49,868 nucleotides of DNA from an uncultured Puniceicoccaceae bacterium (GTDB lineage Bacteria > Verrucomicrobiota > Verrucomicrobiia > Opitutales > Coraliomargaritaceae). Shown here piece after piece: positions 17,731 to 25,976 of this stretch (position 1 is its first letter; each line of letters begins with the position of its first letter). The notes under the pieces were generated by a model. The model saw only the letters and a list, made by a program, of their open reading frames with translations, did not search any database and had not been told where the DNA came from. The translations under genes were made by a program, and so were the position numbers. The DNA lies in contig CAJWMY010000005.1 in NCBI GenBank assembly GCA_913044165.1, forward strand, positions 1 to 49,868, in the 5' to 3' direction.

Positions 17731-17748
17731 ATGTATGTATTCTTCTTA
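17711..17748 (-). promoter_or_regulatory. 14-bp perfect hairpin spanning the gluQ start codon
   Basis: TAAGAAGAATACAT (17711-17724) and ATGTATTCTTCTTA (17735-17748) are exact inverted repeats around a 10-base loop. In the gluQ transcript the candidate start ATG at 17730 falls in the loop and the second ATG at 17724 starts the 3' arm. With 14 uninterrupted pairs the structure should be stable despite low GC. It could modulate translation initiation or be a DNA operator. Confidence 0.6.
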
Positions 17749-17776
17749 AAAAATGCAAGATTCAATAAAAACAACT

Positions 17777-17804
17777 ATAATATTTCGTAATTCTATAATG
17801 GCAA
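17777..17804 (-). promoter_or_regulatory. putative gluQ promoter
   Basis: On the minus strand TTGCCA (17799-17804) is separated by 16 bases from TATTAT (17777-17782). Each differs from consensus at one position. Transcription would start near 17770 and give a leader of about 40 bases containing the whole hairpin before the gluQ ATG. Confidence 0.5.
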
Positions 17805-17884
17805 CTTCAACGTACACGCTTGCATAATGTTTTTTTATGCCTAGAGCTAGTTTATTAATTTAATTGTTCGCTTTATATGATATT

Positions 17885-19126
17885 ATGATATTTCAAAAAT
17901 TAGGCCTTAATCCTAAAATTCAAAATGTTCTTGATCGCATTGGATTTATTGAAGCTACTCCAATTCAAAAGGAAGCGATTCCAAAAATTATTAAGGGCCA
18001 TGACTTAATTGGTTCTGCGCAAACGGGTACTGGAAAAACCGCTGCTTTTGCATTACCTATTTTACATCTTCTCGAAACCAATCCAAAATTACCAAGTGGA
18101 CATTTTAGTAAAAATATGCCTGTACGATGTCTATCGATTGGACCGACTAGGGAATTGGCGGCTCAAATAAAAGAACAATTTGAGATTTTTGGTAAAGGGT
18201 GCTCCCATAATGTATGTTTGCTGCACGGAGGGGTTGGCTACAAGGAACAAAATGATTGTTTGAGATTAGGCGCAGATGTAGTGGTTGCAACACCGGGTCG
18301 TTTAATCGATCACGTAAAAAATAAAACAATCGATTTGAGTGCAGTTGAATTTTTAGTTTTAGATGAGGTTGATAGAATGTTGGATATGGGTTTTATCGAA
18401 GATGTTTTGAAAATAATTAAATATTGCTCTAACCCAAATCGTCAAACTTTGCTGTTTTCCGCAACAGTGTCTGATTCAATTAAACATATAATTAAAAAGC
18501 ACTTAAAAAGTCCCATTGAGGTTAATATTGGAATTCAATTAAGCCCAGCAAAAACTGTAAAACACGTTGTTTACCCAATTGGTGCTTTGCAGAAATTTGA
18601 TTTATTAATGGCTTTGATAGAACAGAAAGATGAAGGAAATATGATAATATTTTGTCGAATGAAAGAGGGGGCTGATCGAATTGCCCGTTGGCTGAAAGCA
18701 AGTAATCATAAGTGTGCTGTAATGCACTCAAATCTTTCTCAAAAGATGAGAGAAAGTGCACTTAAGGATTTCAAAGAGAGTAAAGTACGTATTTTAGTAG
18801 CCACAGATATCGCTTCCCGCGGTTTAGATATAGCAAATGTAATGCATGTTGTAAATTATGATGTGCCAGAGAATAGTGAAGATTATGTACATCGAATAGG
18901 TAGAACAGGACGAGCTCAAAAGGAAGGAGATGCTGCAACACTTGTGGCACTAGACGAGTTTTCCCATCTGGAAGCTATTGAAAAATTAATTAAGAAGCCT
19001 ATCCCTCAAGTAAAATTAGAAGCTTTTAATTATTTACAAGAGCCTATAATTCGGATTGCGAATTCTCTTCCTGTAAGACGGCGCCGTAATAGCCGTTCAA
19101 GTAAATTTGGGCGACGTCGTTCATAA
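17885..19126 (+). CDS. DEAD-box-family ATP-dependent RNA helicase (RhlE-like)
   Basis: All core helicase motifs are present in order: Q motif (FIEATPIQKEAIP), motif I AQTGTGKT, PTRELA, TPGR, motif II, SAT, the ATDIASRGLDI block and HRIGRTGR. Motif II reads DEVD (residues 160-163 from the chosen start) instead of DEAD. The short basic C-terminus (RRRRNSRSSKFGRRRS) is typical of RhlE-type RNA-binding tails. The family unwinds RNA in ribosome assembly and decay. The frame opens at TTG 17864, but ATG 17885 gives the normal start MIFQKLGL and 413 residues. The stop codon overlaps the rsmE start (TAATG), so ribosome-related functions are translationally coupled. Confidence 0.92.
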   Translation: MIFQKLGLNPKIQNVLDRIGFIEATPIQKEAIPKIIKGHDLIGSAQTGTGKTAAFALPILHLLETNPKLPSGHFSKNMPVRCLSIGPTRELAAQIKEQFEIFGKGCSHNVCLLHGGVGYKEQNDCLRLGADVVVATPGRLIDHVKNKTIDLSAVEFLVLDEVDRMLDMGFIEDVLKIIKYCSNPNRQTLLFSATVSDSIKHIIKKHLKSPIEVNIGIQLSPAKTVKHVVYPIGALQKFDLLMALIEQKDEGNMIIFCRMKEGADRIARWLKASNHKCAVMHSNLSQKMRESALKDFKESKVRILVATDIASRGLDIANVMHVVNYDVPENSEDYVHRIGRTGRAQKEGDAATLVALDEFSHLEAIEKLIKKPIPQVKLEAFNYLQEPIIRIANSLPVRRRRNSRSSKFGRRRS

Positions 19127-19911
19127 TGAATCTTATTTTATTTAAAGAAAGTTTTAAATTAAAACACCTAGATTTACGTGATCCTAGAACACAGCACATC
19201 AAAAAGGTTTTAAAACTAGACCAAGGAGACATATTTTTTATTGGATTTGTTAATGGAGAACGAGCAGTTGCTGAAATTTTTGAAATTAAATCAGATGGTT
19301 CTATTTTAATTAAGGTCATTAAAACTGAATCAATAGCTTCTTTATTTCCTGTTGATCTACTAATCGGATTGCCTAGGCCACAAACTGCTAAAAAAGTTCT
19401 TTATGAAGCAAGTTGTTTTGGAGTACGCTCATTACATTTTTTTCAATCAGATCAAACAGAACCATCTTATACTCAAAGTAAGCTTTGGAAAAATGAAGTA
19501 TACATGAATTATCTATACAAGGGAGCAGAACAAGCTTTTCATACCCATATACCAAAAGTGTATTTTTATAAAGATTTAGTTACTGCAGAATCTAATTTTA
19601 CTAAGAAATTTTATAGAATAATTTTAGATAACTATGATGGGATTTGCAGTCTTGGTCAGTTCACTTCAAAACTGAAATTAGATAAACCCAATCTTATTCA
19701 AAATGACTGCGTTTTAGGTTTTGGAGCAGAACGCGGTTGGTCGGCGAGAGAACGTGAACTTTTAAAGAAAAATAACTGGAATTTAGTTCATCTAGGCCCT
19801 AGGGTATTCCGCCTTGAGAGTGCAGTAATATCTTCGTTGAGTTTAGTAGCAGACGCTCTAGAATTCTACGATAAAGGCACGGATTCTAGTTTATTGGATC
19901 TTTACAATTGA
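19126..19911 (+). CDS. rsmE: 16S rRNA (uracil1498-N3)-methyltransferase
   Basis: RsmE methylates U1498 of 16S rRNA with S-adenosylmethionine through a knotted SPOUT fold. An N-terminal PUA-like domain (RDPRTQHIKKVLKLDQGD) leads into the SPOUT domain, with GLPRPQTAKKVLYEASCFGV and the knot sequences LGFGAERGWSARE and LGPRVFRLESAVISSLS. The first knot block is a variant of the usual GPEGG. The length of 261 is normal. The gene overlaps the helicase stop by one base and is followed by a short AT-rich inverted repeat. Confidence 0.9.
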   Translation: MNLILFKESFKLKHLDLRDPRTQHIKKVLKLDQGDIFFIGFVNGERAVAEIFEIKSDGSILIKVIKTESIASLFPVDLLIGLPRPQTAKKVLYEASCFGVRSLHFFQSDQTEPSYTQSKLWKNEVYMNYLYKGAEQAFHTHIPKVYFYKDLVTAESNFTKKFYRIILDNYDGICSLGQFTSKLKLDKPNLIQNDCVLGFGAERGWSARERELLKKNNWNLVHLGPRVFRLESAVISSLSLVADALEFYDKGTDSSLLDLYN

Positions 19912-19914
19912 CCG

Positions 19915-19943
19915 AAAATCTTAGTTAAATATTTTAAGATTTT
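19915..19943 (+). terminator. weak AT-rich hairpin after rsmE
   Basis: AAAATCTTA (19915-19923) pairs exactly with TAAGATTTT (19935-19943) across an 11-base loop, 4 bases after the rsmE stop. The stem has only two G-C pairs and there is no long T-tract beyond it, so termination is uncertain. Confidence 0.3.
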
Positions 19944-19969
19944 ATGTATTCATATTATTTATTTTTGAA

Positions 19970-20764
19970 ATGCATCGTTTTTTTATCAGCTTATTATTTT
20001 TTTGGCTCATCGCGTGCGCTCCGCAGAAAGCTTCTTTGATTAGTGAGTTAGACGAACGGCAATTTAAAATTGCCAAAGAATTACAAAGTCAAGGGAGATA
20101 TGAGGATGCTTTGATTACCTATCTTGGGTTAATTGCTTTTCGTCAAGAATCACCAGAATCACATTTAGAAGTTGGCTATATATATTTAGAAATCTTAAAA
20201 GATCCAATTCGTTCCATTTATCATTTTGATCGATATTTAGGACTTAAGCCTGATTCGGAGAGGACGATTCAAGTAAAACAATTAATAGAAACTGCAAAAA
20301 TAAATTTTTTAAGACAACTTCCGACTAAACCATTTCAATCAAATGTAGACCGCATTGATTTACTAGATATGATTAGTAGTTTAAAAAAAGAAAATGAAGG
20401 CTTAAAATTTAAATATAACCAAGCTTTAAGGCAATTGGAAAACCATGATGGTTTTCAAGATTTAAAAAAACCATCAAGCTTAATAGGGGATACAGATACT
20501 TTAAACCGAGTGTCACAAATTAGGAATTCTAACGAAAATCTTAATCTGAATGCTTCTACAGTTATTAATCAAAGATCTTTCAATATAATCGATCCTCAAA
20601 ATGTCCCTAAAAATTATGTTGTAAGGCCTGGGGATACGCTGAGTAAAATTAGTAAAATGTTTTATGGTACAGCTAGCCGTTGGAATGATATCTACCAAGC
20701 TAATCGTGATCAGCTCTCTAGTGCGCAAGCATTACAAGTTGATCAAGAATTATTAATCCCATAA
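19970..20764 (+). CDS. LysM-domain lipoprotein with TPR-like N-terminal region
   Basis: The N-terminus carries a lipoprotein signal with Cys16 in LIAC. Residues 30-95 look like tetratricopeptide helices (AKELQSQGRYEDALITYLGLIA; HLEVGYIYLEIL), and 130-160 is a short coiled coil. The last ~48 residues are a LysM peptidoglycan-binding module (NYVVRPGDTLSKISKMFYG ... WNDIYQANRD). I infer an envelope lipoprotein that contacts peptidoglycan. No catalytic domain is present. It ends 11 bases before the recF ATG, so the two may share a transcript although they have no obvious functional link. Confidence 0.85.
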   Translation: MHRFFISLLFFWLIACAPQKASLISELDERQFKIAKELQSQGRYEDALITYLGLIAFRQESPESHLEVGYIYLEILKDPIRSIYHFDRYLGLKPDSERTIQVKQLIETAKINFLRQLPTKPFQSNVDRIDLLDMISSLKKENEGLKFKYNQALRQLENHDGFQDLKKPSSLIGDTDTLNRVSQIRNSNENLNLNASTVINQRSFNIIDPQNVPKNYVVRPGDTLSKISKMFYGTASRWNDIYQANRDQLSSAQALQVDQELLIP

Positions 20765-20775
20765 TTTACTAAGAC

Positions 20776-21852
20776 ATGGAGCTTACTCACGCACGTTTTC
20801 TTAATTTTAGAAATATTTCTTTTTGTGATTTAGATTTAACTGGGCAGAGCCATTTTATGTTAGCTAGCAACGGGCAAGGGAAGTCTAGCTGCCTTGAGGC
20901 AATTGGATTTATTTCTGCATTACGTTCTTTTAGAACTCAATCAACAAGATCACTATTTAAAAAAGAGACCGAAGAATTTCGGCTCTTTTATCAAATTAAG
21001 CATGAAATGCTAGGTGAATCTAAAGTAGAGTTACAAATTAGCACTAACAAAAAGATATTACTAATTGATGGTGAGGTTATTAAGCGTTTAGGAGATTTTA
21101 TTGGTTTATTTCCGGTTGTACCTATGCATTCAGCAGACATGATGATTCTTAATGGAACACCAACGGAAAGAAGACGTTTTTTTGATATGACTTTAGCCTC
21201 GATAGACCCAGATTATTTTTCTGCACTTAGGCATTATCATCGAACATTGCTAGAAAGAAATAAAACACTTAAGATTACTACTAATCAGAAAACAATTGAA
21301 GCTTTTGAGATTGAATTATCAAAGTATGCTTTTCAACTTGTTAAAAAACGATCACATAGAGTTGTTGAAATCGAAAAGATTCTAAAACGTGTGTATAAGT
21401 CTTTTTCGCACGAGAAAGAATCTCCTGAGCTAGTTTACAAATCGGATAATTCTTTGTCTTCGGAAGAGGCATATAGATCCTTTTATGCTGAATCTAGGGA
21501 AAGAGATCGGATTATGGGTGCAACTCAGAGAGGGCCGCATCGTGATGATTATAAGTTTTCTTTGGCAATTGGAGGAGCCAAAGAGTATGGATCGGATGGA
21601 CAACAAAGGGGTCTTTGTGTTGCCTTAAGATTAGCTCAAGCGGAACTTTTCCAAAAAATTTTAGGCGTCAATCCAATCTTACTTGTTGATGATATTTTGG
21701 GAGAATTAGACCCTAAAAGGAAAGAAAGTTTTTGGGAATTTTGTCCTAAGGAATTTCAAGTTATTGCTTCCGGAACAGAGTTTTCGGTTGGAGGAAAAAA
21801 TAGAGATTGGTCTATTTGGAATGTTTCCGATGGATCATTTAATAAAACTTAA
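20776..21852 (+). CDS. recF: DNA replication and repair protein RecF
   Basis: RecF is an ABC-type ATPase that helps load RecA at single-strand gaps. The start MELTHARFLNFRN is typical. Walker A is present as a variant ASNGQGKSS near residues 34-42. GTPTERRRFFD, the HRDD block with YGSDGQQRGLCVALRLAQAE (ABC signature) and Walker B LLVDDILGELD follow in order. The length of 358 is normal. It is not next to dnaA, dnaN or gyrB, so this locus gives no sign of the replication origin. It is convergent with the Nudix gene. Confidence 0.94.
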   Translation: MELTHARFLNFRNISFCDLDLTGQSHFMLASNGQGKSSCLEAIGFISALRSFRTQSTRSLFKKETEEFRLFYQIKHEMLGESKVELQISTNKKILLIDGEVIKRLGDFIGLFPVVPMHSADMMILNGTPTERRRFFDMTLASIDPDYFSALRHYHRTLLERNKTLKITTNQKTIEAFEIELSKYAFQLVKKRSHRVVEIEKILKRVYKSFSHEKESPELVYKSDNSLSSEEAYRSFYAESRERDRIMGATQRGPHRDDYKFSLAIGGAKEYGSDGQQRGLCVALRLAQAELFQKILGVNPILLVDDILGELDPKRKESFWEFCPKEFQVIASGTEFSVGGKNRDWSIWNVSDGSFNKT

Positions 21853-21875
21853 AGCTTGGACCTTATAAAGCGTCT

Positions 21876-22391
21876 TTATTGCATGGATAATTCTTCGGTA
21901 TACTCAAGTTTATTTTGGAGACCTAGATTGCAGTTTGCGCGGATTCCGATAAATCCTGATTTATGGCTATCGTAATAGGGCCAAAGAAGAGTTTTATCGG
22001 TTTTAGGGATATTGAGTGCACTGATTTGTTCCCTACTAAAATAATCAAAATAACCTTCATTAATTGCTTCAGGCAATCTATTTATCTTTTTCTTCACTTT
22101 AAAAAGAAACATTAGCCAATGCCCAGTTCCTTCGTAGTTTTTTTCTGAAATGTATCCAAAGCAGTGAAGATCTTCATCTCTCACTAGAAGCGTGGTTTCT
22201 TCATGGGTTTCTCTTCGTGCGCATTCATAGGGAGATTCTCCTAAATCCATATTCAGTTTTCCTCCTATTGGACTCCAAAATCCTTTATTAGGTGCCTTAG
22301 CACGCTTAATTAGAAGATGTTCATCTTTGGCGTTTGTAATAAATACTAAACAACTAATTTTAAACGGAAGTGATTGTGTATTTTTGATCAT
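21876..22391 (-). CDS. Nudix hydrolase
   Basis: The Nudix box is recognisable as GGKLNMDLGES-x6-RRETHEET. The E-x7-RE-x2-EE metal-binding core is intact, but the spacing between the conserved Gly and Glu is two residues longer than the usual G-x5-E. The family cleaves nucleoside diphosphates linked to another group. The presence of RAKAPNKGFWSPIGG suggests an 8-oxo-dGTPase or nucleotide-cleaning type, but the substrate cannot be assigned. At 171 residues it is a single-domain member. It is transcribed divergently from the pilus-like operon across a 231-base AT-rich gap. Confidence 0.85.
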   Translation of the reverse strand: MIKNTQSLPFKISCLVFITNAKDEHLLIKRAKAPNKGFWSPIGGKLNMDLGESPYECARRETHEETTLLVRDEDLHCFGYISEKNYEGTGHWLMFLFKVKKKINRLPEAINEGYFDYFSREQISALNIPKTDKTLLWPYYDSHKSGFIGIRANCNLGLQNKLEYTEELSMQ

Positions 22392-22483
22392 TAATTTTAA
22401 ATTTTTTTAAATATATGACTATTTTTTTGCAATTTTTTTTTATTTTGGTTGCATTATTTTACATAAACCATAGCTAGTTGTTC

Positions 22484-22512
22484 TTTTCATTGCGTCTTGG
22501 TTAAATTATAAT
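22484..22512 (+). promoter_or_regulatory. putative promoter of the pilus-like operon
   Basis: A perfect TATAAT (22507-22512) lies 17 bases after TTTTCA (22484-22489), which matches four of six positions of the -35 consensus. Transcription would begin about 105 bases before the first ATG at 22623. The rest of this 231-base gap between the Nudix gene and the operon is AT-rich. I see no other structured element or small gene in it. Confidence 0.4.
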
Positions 22513-22622
22513 TTTAGTCATTATCTATTTAGACTCCAATTTAACTATATTTAAGGCTTTAATTCACCCTCATATCTAGTTATCCAATAGTACTATATTT
22601 TTAATCTACCCAGTTTCTTCAA

Positions 22623-23201
22623 ATGCCATTAACCCGTATATTAGTTCTAATAAGTATTTTTTTAGCTTATTCATCAGTATCGATAGCACAATTAGTTTCT
22701 GTACAACAAGTAAAATTTACATTTCTTAAAAATAATTGGTTTGTCGGAGAAATTCAGATTCTTACAGATCGCAATACAGATCCCCAGGCAATTTCAGATA
22801 AGTTTGTTGAGAATGTTAACATTAGGCTTTATCTGGGCTTTCAAAATGATAATTTAGCTGAAAATATAGATTACTATGTAGCCCAATCAGATATTATGAT
22901 TTTAGAGCAAGGAGACAAAAATACAGTACGCTTTTTTATTCCTGATAAAATTATAAAGATGCATCGTTATAGAATGCCACAATTTTATTACGCTGAAGTT
23001 GTGGTTAATAAAAAAGTTCAAAAATTAAATTCTCGGGCATTTAGCTCAAATATTAATAGCAAGCAAAATTTAGATGTTTTTATGCAAAAAGCGCGCCAAG
23101 GTATGAAAAGAAATCTAGGTAGACTTATGCCAAGTTACCATGCTCCCAATAATATTCAAGGTAGTGATCCTGGCGCCCCAATCTATTTTAATAGCCTTTA
23201 A
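22623..23201 (+). CDS. Amuc_1102-family pilus-like periplasmic protein
   Basis: The 192-residue product has a cleavable signal peptide (to about residue 22, ending SVSIA) and then a compact beta-rich domain beginning LVSVQQVKFTFLKNNWFVGEIQIL, followed by a stretch with VNIRLYLGFQN and MPQFYYAEVVV. The sequence style, length and especially the gene order match Amuc_1102 of Akkermansia muciniphila, the first gene of its pilus-like cluster. The exact role is unknown, and I infer an accessory periplasmic part of the secretin complex. It is the first gene of a five-gene operon and is 21 bases before the PilM-like gene. Confidence 0.78.
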   Translation: MPLTRILVLISIFLAYSSVSIAQLVSVQQVKFTFLKNNWFVGEIQILTDRNTDPQAISDKFVENVNIRLYLGFQNDNLAENIDYYVAQSDIMILEQGDKNTVRFFIPDKIIKMHRYRMPQFYYAEVVVNKKVQKLNSRAFSSNINSKQNLDVFMQKARQGMKRNLGRLMPSYHAPNNIQGSDPGAPIYFNSL

Positions 23202-23222
23202 TTTAAAAAAATTAATTTACAG

Positions 23223-24959
23223 ATGAGCCAAGAACAAAATAGATTAATTATAAACTGCGGATCCAGTCATGTATCGGCTACTATGGTTTCTCATAAAGCT
23301 AGTGAATTGAAAATCGAAAAATCATTATCAATTCCTTTAGAGTATGATTTTCAGAATGAAGATGCTTGGATAGATGCAGTATCTGATGGTATAAGAGACG
23401 TCGTACGGGAAGGGAAATTAAGTGGCAATGCTCACTTTATTATTCCCGGCAATCAGGTTTTAACTAAAACATTACACATCCCAAGTGTTGAAAAAGCTAA
23501 ACAACCACAAGTTATAGCATTTGAGGCACAGCAAAACCTACCTTACGATCTAGATGAAGTGGTTTGGGATAGCCAAATATTGAACGATGATGGCATGGAA
23601 ACCGATATACTTTTGGGGGCTTGTAAGAATGAAACAATCAATGAGTTTTGTGGGGCAATCCAGAAAACAGGGTTAGTCATAGAATCTATTAACACATCTT
23701 CCGTACTTACATATGCTGCATTAGAATATTCAGAGCCTGATTTAGAAGAAGATGTTCTTTTAATTAATGTAGGCGCACGTTCCTCAACGCTTTTGTTTAA
23801 AAGCGAAGAAGGATTTTTTGTACGGACTATTAATCTCGGTGGTAATACTCTAACCCAATTTATTTCAGACACTTTAGGGAAAGATTTTGTGGAATCAGAT
23901 GATATTAAAAATCGATTTTTTGTTGAAGAAGATTCGTTAGAAGAGGAAAGCTCAGCAGTAAAATTAATGCAAACAAGTATCGCTAATTTTTCTCGTCGAT
24001 TTGCGCAAGAAATCACTAGATCTATTGTGATGTACCAGAGAAAAAAAGGGGGTGATTCTATTAAGCGCATCTTCATTACCGGCAAAGGTTCAAGTTCTCC
24101 AATGGTCCGAGAAAAATTAGCTAATGCTCTAGACCATAAGATAGAATTATTTAATGCCTTAAGTGGGGTTGATTTAGCGCCGGAGCTAGATCTTGATAGG
24201 GATACTTTAAGTTTCGAGCTTAGTGAAGTTGTTGGCGAAGCAATAAAAGAATTTAAATTAACTGAAAACTATGGAAATTTAAATCTATTGCCCATAAGTA
24301 TAAGACAAGAACTTAGATTTGTTAGGCAGAAGCCATTTTTGGCAGTTGCGGCTTTTATTATTTGTATTTTCCCATGGCTAATTTTTTCTGGCATTTCAAA
24401 AGAATCTCAACTAAATCAGGATTATGACACTGAATTAAAGCAGGATCTGGCCCCTTTAAAAAGTAATAAAATATTGTTATCAGAAAATAAATTGAAGGCT
24501 CAGATTTTAAGCGAATCAATTAGTCAAGTAGAGGGTCTAGTTAATACAAAAACAAATTGGATTCAGTTTTTTGCTGATTTGCAAAACAGCATATATAATG
24601 CTAGGGATGTTTGGATTGATGACCTTACTGTAATTCGACCAGAAGTCTATATAGATGAATATGACGACGAGTATGGAGATGATTATGGCTACTCTGACAA
24701 TGAAGGTTTAATGAACAATAAAGACTCTCTTGATTACGAAGTCATCTTAAAAGGGAAGATGCTTGTTCGTGAACCATCAAATTCAATAAATCAAGATGTT
24801 TTAGCCAATCGAATTAAACAATTACAAGCAAGTTTTGAAGATTCAAATTTTGTTGTTGCATCTAAGCCGCCTAAGATTTCATGGAAGTATTTAACTGACG
24901 GGCTCAAAGTGCTGCCATTTGAAATCAATCTCATTATTGATACAGAGAAACCTTTATAA
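23223..24959 (+). CDS. Amuc_1101-family PilM-like ATPase fused to PilN-like domain
   Basis: Residues 1-345 form a PilM-type actin-like ATPase. Visible parts are the first phosphate loop (NCGSSHVSA, 11-19), the inner helix region KQPQVIAFEAQQNLPYDLDE, the second phosphate loop (INVGARSSTLLF, 181-192) and the adenosine loop (FITGKGSSSPMV, 284-295). The PilN hallmark NLLP is at 354-357, followed by a single membrane helix (about 371-391) and a periplasmic domain. The fusion of PilM and PilN functions in one chain is the Amuc_1101 arrangement. A very acidic segment (D/E/Y-rich, about 477-494) lies in the periplasmic part. I infer the inner-membrane platform of the complex. Confidence 0.85.
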   Translation: MSQEQNRLIINCGSSHVSATMVSHKASELKIEKSLSIPLEYDFQNEDAWIDAVSDGIRDVVREGKLSGNAHFIIPGNQVLTKTLHIPSVEKAKQPQVIAFEAQQNLPYDLDEVVWDSQILNDDGMETDILLGACKNETINEFCGAIQKTGLVIESINTSSVLTYAALEYSEPDLEEDVLLINVGARSSTLLFKSEEGFFVRTINLGGNTLTQFISDTLGKDFVESDDIKNRFFVEEDSLEEESSAVKLMQTSIANFSRRFAQEITRSIVMYQRKKGGDSIKRIFITGKGSSSPMVREKLANALDHKIELFNALSGVDLAPELDLDRDTLSFELSEVVGEAIKEFKLTENYGNLNLLPISIRQELRFVRQKPFLAVAAFIICIFPWLIFSGISKESQLNQDYDTELKQDLAPLKSNKILLSENKLKAQILSESISQVEGLVNTKTNWIQFFADLQNSIYNARDVWIDDLTVIRPEVYIDEYDDEYGDDYGYSDNEGLMNNKDSLDYEVILKGKMLVREPSNSINQDVLANRIKQLQASFEDSNFVVASKPPKISWKYLTDGLKVLPFEINLIIDTEKPL

Positions 24960-24970
24960 TTTTAAGTGCT

Positions 24971-25930
24971 ATGGAATTTTTTAAAAAACACCCACTCTTT
25001 TTAACTAGTATATTGAGCTTTGCACTAGTTTTTCTTATTGGATTAGTATTTACCATTTTATCTTTTATTGACTTAATTAAGGTTAATAATGATGTTGATA
25101 AAACAGAAAAAAATTTCTTGCAAATCATTGAGGGAACTCCCTCTTACACTTCAGAAAATGTCGTAGCATCAGATTTAAATGTTCTAGCATTAACAGAGAA
25201 ACTAGAGGCTATGCGCTCTGAATTAGAGAGAGGAGCAGAAGCCCAAGCTTCAATAGATGGGGTTAATGTGACTGCAGGGATACAGCAATATATTTCTAAG
25301 TTTAAGAGATTAGCAGGATCAAAAGCAGATGATGATGGATCTCCTATTATAGAAATTCCGGATGGGTTCGCTTTTGGATTTGATCGTTTTAGTTTGGAAA
25401 CAAAAGTCCCTGAAAGCCCAGAAGAAATCTTATTATTAGATAAACAGAGAGATATTTTAGATTTTTTAATGACAGAGTTATTTGATACCAATCCCAAGGG
25501 AATTTTAGAGGTGAAGCGTGAATCAGCGAAATATATATCAGATACAGAAGGAGAGGAATATTCCAGTGATCCATCTATATTTAAAATAAGTTCATCTGTA
25601 ACTTCACGAGTAGAGGGGGCAATAAAAACAATTCCATTCCAAATTTCTTTTTCTGGTAAAACTAATTCTTTAAGAGAATATCTTAATCGTTTAGCTAATT
25701 TCGATCGGCCAATTGTTGTTCGAAGTATAAATGTTTCCCGTCCTAATGAAAGCGTTAAAACAAAATTCAAGGATCAGAGAAATGATAAGATTGCTGCTAT
25801 ATTTGGTGATAAAGTTAAAGATATTAATAAAGACCAAAGGAAAGATCCTGTGGTAACAGAGAATGTTTCAGAATTTACGCTTACACTTGAATATATTGAA
25901 ATTGTTTTACAAGAGGAGGAGAGTTTGTAG
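24971..25930 (+). CDS. Amuc_1100-family PilO-like pilus protein
   Basis: The 319-residue protein has one N-terminal membrane helix (about residues 10-33) and a periplasmic region with a coiled-coil start (TEKLEAMRSELERGAEA) and two ferredoxin-like alpha/beta halves (FRFSL... and VEGAIKTIPFQISFSGKTNSL; RPIVVRSINVSRP). It ends with a strand EFTLTLEYIEIVL. Length, topology and position between the PilM-N fusion and the Amuc_1099-like gene match Amuc_1100 (about 317 residues), known from Akkermansia as an abundant envelope protein that signals to human TLR2. Here the likely role is structural, as the PilO-like inner-membrane partner of PilN. Confidence 0.84.
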   Translation: MEFFKKHPLFLTSILSFALVFLIGLVFTILSFIDLIKVNNDVDKTEKNFLQIIEGTPSYTSENVVASDLNVLALTEKLEAMRSELERGAEAQASIDGVNVTAGIQQYISKFKRLAGSKADDDGSPIIEIPDGFAFGFDRFSLETKVPESPEEILLLDKQRDILDFLMTELFDTNPKGILEVKRESAKYISDTEGEEYSSDPSIFKISSSVTSRVEGAIKTIPFQISFSGKTNSLREYLNRLANFDRPIVVRSINVSRPNESVKTKFKDQRNDKIAAIFGDKVKDINKDQRKDPVVTENVSEFTLTLEYIEIVLQEEESL

Positions 25931-25976
25931 AGATAATTTAATTTATAATATGTCGAATAGTTCCATTTAAGTAATA

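Noticed and set aside
25144-25770. 208-residue open frame antisense to the Amuc_1100-like gene, and a similar 180-residue one antisense to the PilM-like gene (23543-24085)
   Set aside because: Both are rich in Ser and low in family-like patterns, and the sense strand has strong protein evidence. They are shadows of the real genes.
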